A DNA stretch of 64,000 nucleotides from JBPCNH01 sp051001455 (GTDB taxonomy: Bacteria > Actinomycetota > CADDZG01 > WHSQ01). A program made the translations under genes and the position numbers. The stretch lies in NCBI GenBank assembly GCA_051001455.1, contig JBPCNH010000004.1, forward strand, positions 189,830-253,829, given 5' to 3'. This document shows, one piece after another, positions 1-8,651 of the stretch (the stretch's first letter is position 1; each line of letters starts with the position of its first letter). The notes under the pieces were generated by a model. The model was not told the DNA's origin, ran no database searches, and saw only the letters and a program-made list of their open reading frames with translations.

Positions 1-669
1 CTTGGCCGAACGGCGCAGGTAGAACGGCTTGACCTCGTAAAGGGAATCGAAGTCCTCTCGGAACATCCTCGGTAACGCCAGCTCGACAACGGAGCGAGCA
101 TTCGGGAACGCATGGCTCATGGTCCCCATCTCGACGACGGATCCGAGATCCTGGAATACCTCTCGGTAGAGAAGGGCTCCGTTGCCGACCATCAGCACTT
201 CCTCGGGACGCGATGCGATGCCGATGGCGAGATTGTCCGGCCGCTCCACTCGATACTCGGTCATCCGCTGGATCCCACCCGGGGAGGGCCGGTAGAACGC
301 GTGGAAAACCTCGCTGCGCCGGGCATCCAGAACCGCACAGATCGTCTTCTGCGAGTAACGGACTTCGTAAGCCAAGATGTCCAAGCTCGGCAGCCCAACG
401 ATGGGCACCGAGAGCGTCTGAGCGAGCGCCTTGGCGGTTGCAACCCCCACCCGCATACCGGTGAAAAGGCCGGGGCCGAGACTCACGGCCACTCCTCCGA
501 TGTTGCGATAACCAAGCCCCGCGCTCTCCAGACAGAATCGCACCGCCGGCAACAGGAACTCGTTGTAGGTGGCTCCCCTTGCTACCAGAGCACTGGCGAC
601 GACGCCCTGTTCAGAACCGATCGCCACACTGGCTTGCGGCGTCGACGTCTCGATCCCGAGGACGAGCAT
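1..669 (-). CDS. tsaB: TsaB, tRNA t6A biosynthesis protein (partial at window edge)
   Basis: TsaB is the inactive paralogue and partner of TsaD in making N6-threonylcarbamoyladenosine at position 37 of ANN-decoding tRNAs, in the cytoplasm. The reading frame begins MLVLGIETSTPQASVAIG, the typical ASKHA-fold first strand, and carries SLGPGLFTGMRVG near residues 66-78, a TsaB/TsaD signature. 223 codons are visible without a stop. The last visible residues, FYLRRSAK, resemble the usual C-terminal region, so little is missing. The ATG overlaps the tsaE stop by one base (TGATG), which points to translational coupling. Two proteins of the same tRNA-modification complex side by side support both calls. 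Confidence 0.95.
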   Translation of the reverse strand, partial: MLVLGIETSTPQASVAIGSEQGVVASALVARGATYNEFLLPAVRFCLESAGLGYRNIGGVAVSLGPGLFTGMRVGVATAKALAQTLSVPIVGLPSLDILAYEVRYSQKTICAVLDARRSEVFHAFYRPSPGGIQRMTEYRVERPDNLAIGIASRPEEVLMVGNGALLYREVFQDLGSVVEMGTMSHAFPNARSVVELALPRMFREDFDSLYEVKPFYLRRSAK

Positions 670-1253
670 CAGCCGAGCTCCCCGCGCGAACGAGACCGCT
701 GTTCGCGCTCGGTAGTGATGATCTCGAACCTCGCGCCGGGAGACTCATCACTCGACGCTGCGTCGAGCAACGTCTCCGCCGTGTCTTTCATCGCAAAGAC
801 CTTACGTACCCATTCCTCTCCGCGGGGCCGGAAGACGAGATGCCGTTCGTCTGGTCGATCCGGGTCACCACGGTTCAGCTCCAACTTCAGGTGCGCTCTC
901 GGTAACAGCTGCTCCACGGCCTCACCCCACTCCAAGAGGACGATGGAGGCCGGATCCAAGAAATCTTCGAACCCGATGTCGAGGAGGTCCTGGAACGAGT
1001 CGAGGCGATAGACGTCCACATGAATGATGGGAAAGCGCGCGTCGTATTGGTGCACGATAGTGAAGGTGGGGCTGGTGACGCGCTCCTGCACCCCCAGTGA
1101 CGTCGCCAAACCTTGGACGAAGACCGTCTTGCCCGCCCCGAGATCCCCGGACAAGGAGATCACGTCTCCGGGTAACAACACCGGCCCAAGGGCGGCGCCG
1201 ATTATCCGAGTTTCGTCCGGCGAGGTAGTCGTGACGGTGAGAGCCCTTTGCAA
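669..1253 (-). CDS. tsaE: TsaE, ATPase of the tRNA t6A complex
   Basis: TsaE is a small P-loop ATPase that drives turnover of the TsaB-TsaD complex during t6A37 synthesis. The Walker A motif GDLGAGKT is near residue 40, followed by VTSPTFTIVHQY and the conserved HVDVYRL strand. Length 194 aa is slightly above the usual 150-165 because of an extra charged tail. The start is TTG; no ATG or GTG lies at a suitable distance from the first conserved strand, and no strong ribosome-binding site is visible, so the exact start is uncertain. It is followed directly by tsaB with a one-base overlap. Confidence 0.94.
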   Translation of the reverse strand: MQRALTVTTTSPDETRIIGAALGPVLLPGDVISLSGDLGAGKTVFVQGLATSLGVQERVTSPTFTIVHQYDARFPIIHVDVYRLDSFQDLLDIGFEDFLDPASIVLLEWGEAVEQLLPRAHLKLELNRGDPDRPDERHLVFRPRGEEWVRKVFAMKDTAETLLDAASSDESPGARFEIITTEREQRSRSRGELG

Positions 1254-1329
1254 GGCAGCTCAATCCCGCCGACAAGGGTCTATCGGCACTCTCGGACAGT
1301 ACCGCGCTCGTTCCTCGAACGCTCTCATC

Positions 1330-2367
1330 TCAAGCCTCCCCCATACCCACCGGACGGCCGAGGTTGTCGTTGAAGAACCGCTCCAACAATCTGTTCACCT
1401 CGCGATGACGCTCGAGCATCGACATGTGGCCGCACCTGTCCAGAACCTTGAGCTCTGCTTTCGGTAGGAGCAGAGCCAACTGCTCGGAAGCACCAGAAAC
1501 GGTGATGCGATCGTGCGTCCCTCCCACGATCAGGCAAGGGACGAGCACATCTTCGAGGTCCTCGGTCACATCGTAATCTCGGTAGGCCTTCAAAAGGTCG
1601 AACATCACATCCGCCGGAGTCTCCGCCAGCATGTCGTAGGTGAAATCGATCTGTTTGGCGGATGCCTGGGGACCGAACGCGGCGACGGACACCGCCATGA
1701 ACACCGCGTCCGAGGGCTTGATGATCTGGCGTAGCCGTTCGACGTAGTCGGCGCGTGATCCGAGCGCGTCAAGGGGGCGCCTAACCACCCTCTCGATCTT
1801 CGAGACCGTTGCTCCGCCCAGCAGGGTCTCGACCGCGGGGCGCGACGTGGAATTGAGGATCACGACCCCGCGTAGCGTGTCGCCCAACTCTTCGAGATGG
1901 TCCTTGCAGAGCTGCAAGGCGATCATCCCTCCTACGGAATGACCCACGATGACCACCTGCTTCAGGTCGTTCTCCCTGATCAATAGAGCGAGATCGGCTG
2001 CCAGTGTCTCGACCGAGTAAGGAGCCCGTCCCTTCGGTTGCGATAAACCGTGACCGCGTAGATCACAGAAGATCAGCCTGTGTCCACCTAGACCCGCGAG
2101 CTGGTAGTACCAGAGATCCGTCCGCATGCACGAACCGTGCAGGAAGATCGCCGCCTTATCCGATTCCGGACCAGTCTCTTCGACGAACAACCTGGCGCCG
2201 TCGGGAGTATCGATGAAGGTCGACCGCTGCCCGCGCCGTGACCCGAAATCTTCGGCTGCTTCGGGGTCGTTCCTTCTGCGCCGTTGTACGGCAGCACGCT
2301 GAGCGACGAGACCGGCTCCTAGACCGGCCGCAGCTCCGAACGCCGCAACGACGCCCTTCCCTCTCAA
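1330..2367 (-). CDS. alpha/beta hydrolase with N-terminal hydrophobic segment
   Basis: Alpha/beta-hydrolase fold protein of about 345 aa, probably an esterase or lipase-like enzyme; the substrate cannot be told. It shows the oxyanion region FLHGS, the nucleophile elbow GHSVGG, the acid residue in GGTHD and the catalytic histidine in CGHMSMLER. The N-terminus is hydrophobic and Ala/Gly-rich (about residues 4-22) before a basic stretch, suggesting membrane association. The same frame stays open far upstream, but that part lies antisense-in-phase to alr and shows no homology. I place the start at a TTG that overlaps the alr stop (TTGA), a normal coupling arrangement. An alpha/beta hydrolase between alr and tsaE is a familiar actinobacterial order. 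Confidence 0.88.
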   Translation of the reverse strand: MRGKGVVAAFGAAAGLGAGLVAQRAAVQRRRRNDPEAAEDFGSRRGQRSTFIDTPDGARLFVEETGPESDKAAIFLHGSCMRTDLWYYQLAGLGGHRLIFCDLRGHGLSQPKGRAPYSVETLAADLALLIRENDLKQVVIVGHSVGGMIALQLCKDHLEELGDTLRGVVILNSTSRPAVETLLGGATVSKIERVVRRPLDALGSRADYVERLRQIIKPSDAVFMAVSVAAFGPQASAKQIDFTYDMLAETPADVMFDLLKAYRDYDVTEDLEDVLVPCLIVGGTHDRITVSGASEQLALLLPKAELKVLDRCGHMSMLERHREVNRLLERFFNDNLGRPVGMGEA

Positions 2368-3515
2368 TGCTCGTCCTCGATGAATACGCGAGGGACGCGC
2401 GATGGGAGACGGGAAGTGACCTCGTAGTTGATCGTTCCTATCCTTTCTGCAAGCTCCTCTGCCGCGATCCGTTCGTCGCCGTCCGCTCCGAGGAGCGTCA
2501 CGATCGATCCAGATTCCGCAGGCTCGTCGCCGATGTCCACCATGAACTGGTCCATGCAAACGGTTCCCGAGACCTTGAACCTGCGGCCCTCGAAGATGAT
2601 GTCTCCGGTGCCCGACAGGCGACGATCGTATCCATCGGCGTAGCCCGCACCGACGGTGATGAGCCGGGCGTCCTTCGCGAGGCGATAGTTGAGCCCGTAG
2701 GAGACGCCATCGCCGGCGGGGACGCGCTTCACCATATTGACCCGGGCTTTCACTCGCATAACCGGACGCAGGTCGGCAGTTCCCACCAGATCCATCCCGG
2801 GCCAGAGTCCATAGCAAGCGACCCCACATCTGACGATGTCGAAATGCGACGCCGGCAGAGCCATCGTCGCCGCCGAGTTCGCGATGTGCCGGTAACGAAC
2901 CTGCACGCCTTCTTTCTCCACGAGCTCTACGACCGAATTGAAAGCATCGAGCTGGCGCTGGTTGAACGGATCGGCCGGACGATCCGCGACCGCCATATGA
3001 CTCCAGACACCTTCGATCTCGAGTCCTTGCAGCTGGCTGAAGACCCCGATCTTGGCCGGAAACTCCTCCACCAGAACTCCAACGCGATTCATGCCTGTGT
3101 CGACCTTGAGGTGGACGGGCACACGCTGCCCCCGCTCCGCAGCCGCCTCCGAGAGAGCGCCGGCGAATGCAACGGTATAGACGGTGGGGGTGAGCCCGTG
3201 GTCCAGCATCGCGGGGATGGCTCCGGGCGCGGGTTCCGAGAAAACATGGATCGGGACCTCTATCCCGGCGTCGCGAAGATGTATCGCTTCGGCGACCCGT
3301 GCCACTCCCAGGCGAGACGCCCCCGCTTCGATCATCACTCGGGCGCAAGTGGGATTCCCGTGCCCGTACGCGTACGACTTCACAACACCCATGAACTCGG
3401 ACTGAGGGGCCATCTCCCGGAGGATCGATACATTGTGACGGAGGGCCTGCAGAGAGATCTCCGCCCACACGGAATGTCCTCTACCGGCCAGCTCTTCGAG
3501 CGTCAGCGACGTCAT
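2364..3515 (-). CDS. alr: alanine racemase
   Basis: PLP-dependent alanine racemase, making D-alanine for peptidoglycan. The PLP lysine is in VKSYAYGHG near residue 45 (the usual form is VKADAYGHG). The second catalytic tyrosine is in GVSYGLNYRL, and CMDQFMVDIGD is conserved late in the protein. Length 383 aa matches the family. Its ATG overlaps the stop of the nnrE-nnrD gene by four bases (ATGA), and its own stop overlaps the TTG of the hydrolase, so the three are very likely translated from one mRNA. It sits with glmM and glmS, other suppliers of wall precursors. Confidence 0.97.
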   Translation of the reverse strand: MTSLTLEELAGRGHSVWAEISLQALRHNVSILREMAPQSEFMGVVKSYAYGHGNPTCARVMIEAGASRLGVARVAEAIHLRDAGIEVPIHVFSEPAPGAIPAMLDHGLTPTVYTVAFAGALSEAAAERGQRVPVHLKVDTGMNRVGVLVEEFPAKIGVFSQLQGLEIEGVWSHMAVADRPADPFNQRQLDAFNSVVELVEKEGVQVRYRHIANSAATMALPASHFDIVRCGVACYGLWPGMDLVGTADLRPVMRVKARVNMVKRVPAGDGVSYGLNYRLAKDARLITVGAGYADGYDRRLSGTGDIIFEGRRFKVSGTVCMDQFMVDIGDEPAESGSIVTLLGADGDERIAAEELAERIGTINYEVTSRLPSRVPRVFIEDEH

Positions 3516-5050
3516 GGAGTCACAGCGTAAGACTCGGTGATCAGATCGACCGCCCGACCCAGTTCATCCGCGACATCCCTCGCCATCACACCCGCCGCCC
3601 CTACACGATCGCCGGCGAGAGCTCCGGCGATCCCATGGACGTGGGCGCCGGCTAAGGCCGCCCCGAGGGGATCGACGCCCGCAGCACAGAGAGCAGCGAT
3701 CGCTCCGGTAAGCACGTCTCCGCTCCCCGCCGTCGCCAGCTCCGGACCTCCGGCTTGGATGACGTACGTCTGCTTACCTCCGGCCGCTGCTATCACGGTG
3801 CGGTAGCCCTTCAACAGCACGACGGCGGAACCGGCTCTGCTCGCCGCCGCCCGGGCTGCGCCGATCCGATCGGAATTGACCGCGCCGGCCGAGACCCCCA
3901 AGAGGGACGCCATCTCGCCGGGATGGGGAGTGAGGATCGTGGGTTCGTCGCGTCGCTCGACAGGGCCGAGGTCGCCTTCCAGCGAGTTCAAGGCGTCGGC
4001 ATCAAGCACCAGCGGAACCGGAACCTCTTCCAGCAGCCGCCGCATGATCGCCCGCGGGCCCGCTCCCCGGCCGACACCGGGTCCCACGGCGATCGCACCG
4101 GCCCGGGCGAGCACGTCTTTGAAGTCATCTAGAGCAGCGGCACCGAGCTGTGGATCGTCTGTGATCTCGGGACACAGCATCTCGGGAAGGACGCCCGTGG
4201 CGACCGCGCGGGCTCGTGGAGTCGTCCCGAGCGTGACGTATCCGCCTCCCATCCGGATGGCGCCCATCCCCGTCAGCGTCGCTGCACCAGGCATCGCGTC
4301 CGACCCCGCGATCACCGCAACCGATCCCGCGCTCCGCTTGTGTGCGTCTGGTGCGCGACGCGGCAACATCCGAGCGACATCTCCTGCCTCCACCATCCAG
4401 GACTCCACATCCCGGAGATCGATCGCGATCCCTACATCAACGACTTCGACCGCTCCCGCATGGAGCGACCCCGGTGGATGTGCGGTTCCCCATTTCTCAG
4501 CCGCGATAGCAACAGTGACGTCCGCCCGAGTAGCCTCGCCCGTGCACGCTCCGGTCGAACCGTCCACCCCCGACGGGATGTCCACCGAGACAACAAGGGG
4601 GATCCGGCGGAAGGTCTCGATCGCTCGAGCGGCTGCTCCCTCGGCCCGACCGGAGAAACCCGTACCGAAGATCGCGTCGATCGCGAGGTGCGGCTCGAAG
4701 GAAGCGACGACGGCTTCATCGAAAGCAGCCACCGGGACCCCGGACGAGCGCGCCCGCTCCAGGTGTGACCGGGCCGGACCGGCGATCTCGTCTTCGGAGC
4801 AGACCAGCAAGCAGCGAACAGCGGCGCCTTCGGCTGCCAATGCCCGAGCCGCTACGAAACCATCGCCTCCATTGTTCCCTTTACCGCAGACGACAACTAT
4901 CCGCGCGCCGTAGCGGCGGCCCGATAGAGCCGTTGCGCTCCTGGCAACGGCGCGCCCGGCTCGGTCCATCAACTCCACCGCCGGGGTGCCGGCGGCGATA
5001 CACCTCTGGTCCGCTCGGCGCATCTGCTCGGGACTCAGAAGTGGGCGCAT
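3512..5050 (-). CDS. nnr: bifunctional NAD(P)H-hydrate epimerase / ADP-dependent dehydratase
   Basis: Repairs hydrated NAD(P)H. The N-terminal YjeF_N domain (about residues 1-215) epimerises R and S hydrates and carries VVCGKGNNGGDGFVAARAL; the C-terminal carbohydrate-kinase-like domain (about 230-505) dehydrates S-NAD(P)HX using ADP and carries ILTPHPGE and TAGSGDVLTGAI. Length 512 aa fits the fused form. The gene starts two bases after glmS ends and overlaps alr by four bases. Position between glmS and alr is the usual one in Actinomycetota. Confidence 0.96.
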   Translation of the reverse strand: MRPLLSPEQMRRADQRCIAAGTPAVELMDRAGRAVARSATALSGRRYGARIVVVCGKGNNGGDGFVAARALAAEGAAVRCLLVCSEDEIAGPARSHLERARSSGVPVAAFDEAVVASFEPHLAIDAIFGTGFSGRAEGAAARAIETFRRIPLVVSVDIPSGVDGSTGACTGEATRADVTVAIAAEKWGTAHPPGSLHAGAVEVVDVGIAIDLRDVESWMVEAGDVARMLPRRAPDAHKRSAGSVAVIAGSDAMPGAATLTGMGAIRMGGGYVTLGTTPRARAVATGVLPEMLCPEITDDPQLGAAALDDFKDVLARAGAIAVGPGVGRGAGPRAIMRRLLEEVPVPLVLDADALNSLEGDLGPVERRDEPTILTPHPGEMASLLGVSAGAVNSDRIGAARAAASRAGSAVVLLKGYRTVIAAAGGKQTYVIQAGGPELATAGSGDVLTGAIAALCAAGVDPLGAALAGAHVHGIAGALAGDRVGAAGVMARDVADELGRAVDLITESYAVTP

Positions 5051-5052
5051 GC

Positions 5053-6888
5053 CTACTCGACCGTCACGCTCTTGGCCAGATTGCGCGGTTTGTCGGGCGA
5101 CAAGCCTCGCTCTTTGGCGACGAAGTAAGCGAAGAGTTGAAGCGGAACCGTGTCGAGGATGGGAGTCAGCAGGGGTTTCGTCTCCGGTACCTCGAAGAGG
5201 TCATCCGCTAAGGAACGAGCGCGCTCGTCGCCGGTGGGAGCCACGAGGATCGTGGCCGCTCCGCGGGCGCGTACCTCCTCGACGTTGGCGAGCATCTTGT
5301 CGTAGAGACGTTTGCCGGTCAAAACGGCTACGACCGGTACCCCTTCCTGCAGCAGTGCTATCGCTCCATGCTTCAACTCGCCGGCGGCGTATCCCTCTGC
5401 GTGGATGTAAGAGATCTCTTTCAGCTTCAGAGCGCCCTCCATCGCGACCGCCGTGCCTACGCCGCGGCCGATGAAGATCACGTCGCTCGAATCCGCATAC
5501 TTGCGGGCCGCCTCGGCAACCTGAGGCTCTATCTCGAGTAACTGCTGGATCTGCTCGGGGAGGGCCTCCATCGCAGTGATCGTCTCCGCGATCTTCGCGG
5601 CAGACATGGCGCCACGTTGCTGGGCAAGGTAGAGGCCCAGGATATTGAGGGCGACGAGTTGCGCCAGGAACGTTTTCGTGGCCGCGACCCCGATCTCTGG
5701 TCCGGCGTGAGTGAACAAGACGGCGTCGGATTCGCGTGTGATCGACGAGCCGACGACGTTCGTGACGGCCACTACTTTCGCCCCCATCTCCCGGGCGAAA
5801 CGAACCGCCGCGAGGGTATCGGCGGTCTCCCCGGATTGGGTGATGCCGATGACAAGACCCCGGTCATCCAGCACGGGATCCCGGTACCGGAATTCCGAAG
5901 CGAGATCGAGCTCCACGGGGATGCGCGTCCAGTGCTCGATAGCGTGCTTCGCCGCCATCCCCGCGTTGAATGAGGTCCCACAAGCGACGATGACGATCTT
6001 GTCTATCCGGCGCGCCGCCTCGGCATCCCATGTCGCTTCGTCGAGGACGATGCGACCCTGCTGATCCATCCGGCCCCTCATGGTGTTTGCTACCGCCTCG
6101 GGCTGCTCGTGGATCTCCTTAAGCATGAAGTCCTCGTAACCACCCTTCTCGGCGGCCTCAAGATCCCAGGCGATGTTCACCACTTCCGGTTCGACTTCGT
6201 TGCCGTCGAAGTCCGTGAGGTGGAGAGAGCCGGCCTTCACCTCCGCGATCTGCCTATTCGCCAGCGGGACTACGTCGCGTGTGTGCGCGAGCAGAGCCGG
6301 TATGTCCGAACCGACCAGCCCTACACCATCGGCAACGCCGACGATGATCGGTGGCTCTTGCCGCGCGGTGACGATCACGTCCGGCTCGTCCGCCGAGATA
6401 CATACGAGCGCGAACGCGCCTTCGAGGATGTTCACCGCCTCCTGGACCGCGGCCCGGAGCGAGCAAGACCTCGCCGCGAGGATGGACTCGATCAGATGAG
6501 CCGCAACCTCCGTGTCGGTCTCGGAGCGGAACTCATGACCCTCCCCTTGGAGCTTGTCCCGCAAGACGTCGTGGTTCTCGATGATGCCGTTGTGCACCAA
6601 AGCGATCCGGCCGGTGCAGTCCGAATGAGGATGGGCGTTGCCATCGGTCGGCGCGCCGTGGGTGGCCCAACGCGTATGTCCGATGCCGACGGGTCCCGAC
6701 AACCCTCGACCCTGAAGCGCCTCCTCGAGGTTCTGCAGCCGCCCCGCCTTGCGCACCGTTGCGATGGCGTCGCCCTCGATGACGGCTACGCCTGCCGAGT
6801 CGTAACCCCGGTACTCGAGGCGCCTCATCCCGTCCAGCAGGTGCGGCAGGGCGTCTTCGCTCCCGATGAAACCGACGATCCCACACAT
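5053..6888 (-). CDS. glmS: glutamine-fructose-6-phosphate aminotransferase
   Basis: Makes glucosamine-6-phosphate from fructose-6-phosphate and glutamine, the first step to UDP-GlcNAc. I chose the ATG that gives MCGIVGFIG, because the Cys after the removed Met is the glutaminase nucleophile; a longer frame upstream would bury it. GAGG lies just before this ATG. The glutaminase domain covers about residues 1-220, followed by two SIS domains (for example CGTSFNAG and TQSGETADTL). The C-terminus reads DKPRNLAKSVTVE, the normal ending. Length 611 aa. glmM, the next pathway step, is 296 bases upstream on the same strand. Confidence 0.97.
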   Translation of the reverse strand: MCGIVGFIGSEDALPHLLDGMRRLEYRGYDSAGVAVIEGDAIATVRKAGRLQNLEEALQGRGLSGPVGIGHTRWATHGAPTDGNAHPHSDCTGRIALVHNGIIENHDVLRDKLQGEGHEFRSETDTEVAAHLIESILAARSCSLRAAVQEAVNILEGAFALVCISADEPDVIVTARQEPPIIVGVADGVGLVGSDIPALLAHTRDVVPLANRQIAEVKAGSLHLTDFDGNEVEPEVVNIAWDLEAAEKGGYEDFMLKEIHEQPEAVANTMRGRMDQQGRIVLDEATWDAEAARRIDKIVIVACGTSFNAGMAAKHAIEHWTRIPVELDLASEFRYRDPVLDDRGLVIGITQSGETADTLAAVRFAREMGAKVVAVTNVVGSSITRESDAVLFTHAGPEIGVAATKTFLAQLVALNILGLYLAQQRGAMSAAKIAETITAMEALPEQIQQLLEIEPQVAEAARKYADSSDVIFIGRGVGTAVAMEGALKLKEISYIHAEGYAAGELKHGAIALLQEGVPVVAVLTGKRLYDKMLANVEEVRARGAATILVAPTGDERARSLADDLFEVPETKPLLTPILDTVPLQLFAYFVAKERGLSPDKPRNLAKSVTVE

Positions 6889-7184
6889 GGAGGGCTCCTC
6901 TCTCGCGCGCCGCTGCAAGCGCGCCGAATGGACGATATGGAAAGAGGAGCCACCTCGATGCCGGTTTGTGTTCCGGGATCACTCCCGGGGTTTGTCGGCA
7001 CCGTCACGACCGTAGCCGGCCGAGGGTCACCCGCCGAGTCGATGCCCCGAAAGGCATCTTCCGAGATCCCCTACCTCGTCGACTCGCCGCCTCCTAACGG
7101 CGAGCCCTGGCGCTAGATCCGTACCTGTGCTGCTTCCTCTCAGGACCCAGGATACCCAGTTACCGCCAGATAAGACCGTCCGGG
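6889..7184 (-). other. glmM-glmS intergenic region
   Basis: 296 bases with no credible gene; a long plus-strand frame here is antisense to glmS. It should hold glmS expression signals. I see a 7-bp perfect inverted repeat CTCGCCG/CGGCGAG with an 8-base loop at 7083-7104, downstream of glmM, with no T-run after it. I see nothing that resembles a glmS ribozyme core and no convincing -35/-10 pair. Confidence 0.45.
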
Positions 7185-8516
7185 TCAGCCGCCCAGGGAG
7201 CGCCGTACGACCTCGGCCAGGGACTCTGCCGTCCTCTGAGCCATGGCCGGGTCGAGGGCTTCCACCATCACCCGGATCAGCTGCTCCGTGCCGGACGGTC
7301 TCAGGAGGACGCGGCCCTCCTCGCCGAGAGCGGCCTCGGCGGTCTCGACTGCTTCCCAGACCCCGGCTGCACCTTCGAGAGCGTCCCGCCGCTCGACGGG
7401 TACGTTCACGAGCACCTGGGGCACATCCTCGAAGATCCCCGCGAGTTTCGACAAGGGCGACCCGGAAGCCGCGACCTGAGCTCCGAGCTGCAATCCGGCC
7501 AGGACGCCATCGCCGGTCGTGGCGTGCTCCATGAAGATGATGTGGCCCGACTGTTCGCCGCCGAGTGATGCCCCCCGCTCGATCATCGCTTGGACCACGA
7601 ACTTGTCTCCGACGGGTGCATGGACGACTTCGATCCCGCGCTCTTCTAGTGCGCGCGTGAAACCGAGATTGGCCATCACGGTGGACACGACCACGTCGTT
7701 CTTGAGCGCGCCCCGCTCGTGCAGGCTCACCGCCGCAAGGGCGATGAGCCGATCACCGTTCACTGCAGCGCCGCTCTCATCCACGGCCAGAACGCGGTCG
7801 GCGTCGCCATCGAATGCCAGTCCCATGTCGGCGCCCTCGGCCACAACGACACGGGCCATCCCATCGAGAGAGGTCGAGCCGCATTCCACATTGATGCGCG
7901 CCCCGTCCGGTTCCGCGTTGATCGCGATCACCTCTGCCCCTGCTGCACGGAAAGCATCGGGGGCGATCTGCCACGCAGCACCGAAAGCACAGTCGAGCAC
8001 GACCTTCAGACCATCGAGCGAGCCGGGCACCGAATCGACGAGATAGGCGAGGTAAGCCTCGACACCGGCGGGATAGGGGACCTCATTACCAACACCGGTG
8101 CCGGTAGGAAGGTCGCTCGGGACCTCCGCCATCGCCGCCTCGATCGCGTCCTCGATCGCGGCGGAGATCTTCAGACCTTCGGCATCAAAGAACTTGATGC
8201 CGTTATCGGGAACCGGGTTATGAGACGCCGAGACCATCCCGCCGCCCCGTAGCCGTTCGGTGGTCACGAGGTGCGCTACCGCCGGCGTGGGAACTATCCC
8301 AAGGTTCTTCACGCTCACGCCTGCAGAGCACAGACCCGCGATCAGTGCACCCTCGAGCATCCCTCCAGAGATGCGCGTGTCCCGTCCGATCGCGACCTCG
8401 CCGCCCTCGGAAGCGATCACGCGTCCGGCGGCGCGTCCGAGCGCCAGTGCGAGGTCTGGGGTTAGGTCACGGTTGGCGACCCCACGAACCCCATCGGTAC
8501 CGAAGAGATTGGGCAT
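7185..8516 (-). CDS. glmM: phosphoglucosamine mutase
   Basis: Interconverts glucosamine-6-phosphate and glucosamine-1-phosphate on the way to UDP-GlcNAc. The start MPNLFGTDGVRG is the family's own N-terminus; an upstream in-frame GTG/ATG region adds unrelated residues. The phosphorylated serine is in MVSASHNPVPDNG near residue 98, the metal-binding loop is AFDGDADRVL, and the phosphate-binding loop is LLRPSGTEQLIRVM near the end. Length 443 aa is typical. It precedes glmS on the same strand, so the two likely serve one pathway, and it is divergent from the treT-like gene. Confidence 0.97.
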   Translation of the reverse strand: MPNLFGTDGVRGVANRDLTPDLALALGRAAGRVIASEGGEVAIGRDTRISGGMLEGALIAGLCSAGVSVKNLGIVPTPAVAHLVTTERLRGGGMVSASHNPVPDNGIKFFDAEGLKISAAIEDAIEAAMAEVPSDLPTGTGVGNEVPYPAGVEAYLAYLVDSVPGSLDGLKVVLDCAFGAAWQIAPDAFRAAGAEVIAINAEPDGARINVECGSTSLDGMARVVVAEGADMGLAFDGDADRVLAVDESGAAVNGDRLIALAAVSLHERGALKNDVVVSTVMANLGFTRALEERGIEVVHAPVGDKFVVQAMIERGASLGGEQSGHIIFMEHATTGDGVLAGLQLGAQVAASGSPLSKLAGIFEDVPQVLVNVPVERRDALEGAAGVWEAVETAEAALGEEGRVLLRPSGTEQLIRVMVEALDPAMAQRTAESLAEVVRRSLGG

Positions 8517-8540
8517 CCAGACATCTTTCCGCACCCCAGT

Positions 8541-8590
8541 GTCCCGAGTCAAAAGTCGTGCTGCGAATCAGCGAACCTCTGACTCGGGAC
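8541..8590. repeat. 11-bp perfect inverted repeat between glmM and treT-like gene
   Basis: GTCCCGAGTCA at 8541-8551 and its exact reverse complement at 8580-8590, 28 bases apart, lie in the 135-base divergent intergenic region. No T-run follows on either strand, so a terminator is unlikely. An operator for one or both divergent genes, or an RNA hairpin in the treT leader, would fit. Confidence 0.6.
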
Positions 8591-8651
8591 GCTAGGAGAG
8601 ACGCTCGCCAGAGCCGCCGGAGGGGCACGGGAGCAGGGTAGAAAGGGTTAC

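Noticed and set aside
1330..3468. A single 712-aa minus-strand protein ahead of tsaE.
   Set aside because: Its first half is an out-of-frame reading of alr without recognisable motifs; the alpha/beta hydrolase starts at the TTG overlapping the alr stop.
6889..7184. A glmS ribozyme upstream of glmS.
   Set aside because: No recognisable ribozyme core or pseudoknot elements, and the class is chiefly found in Bacillota.
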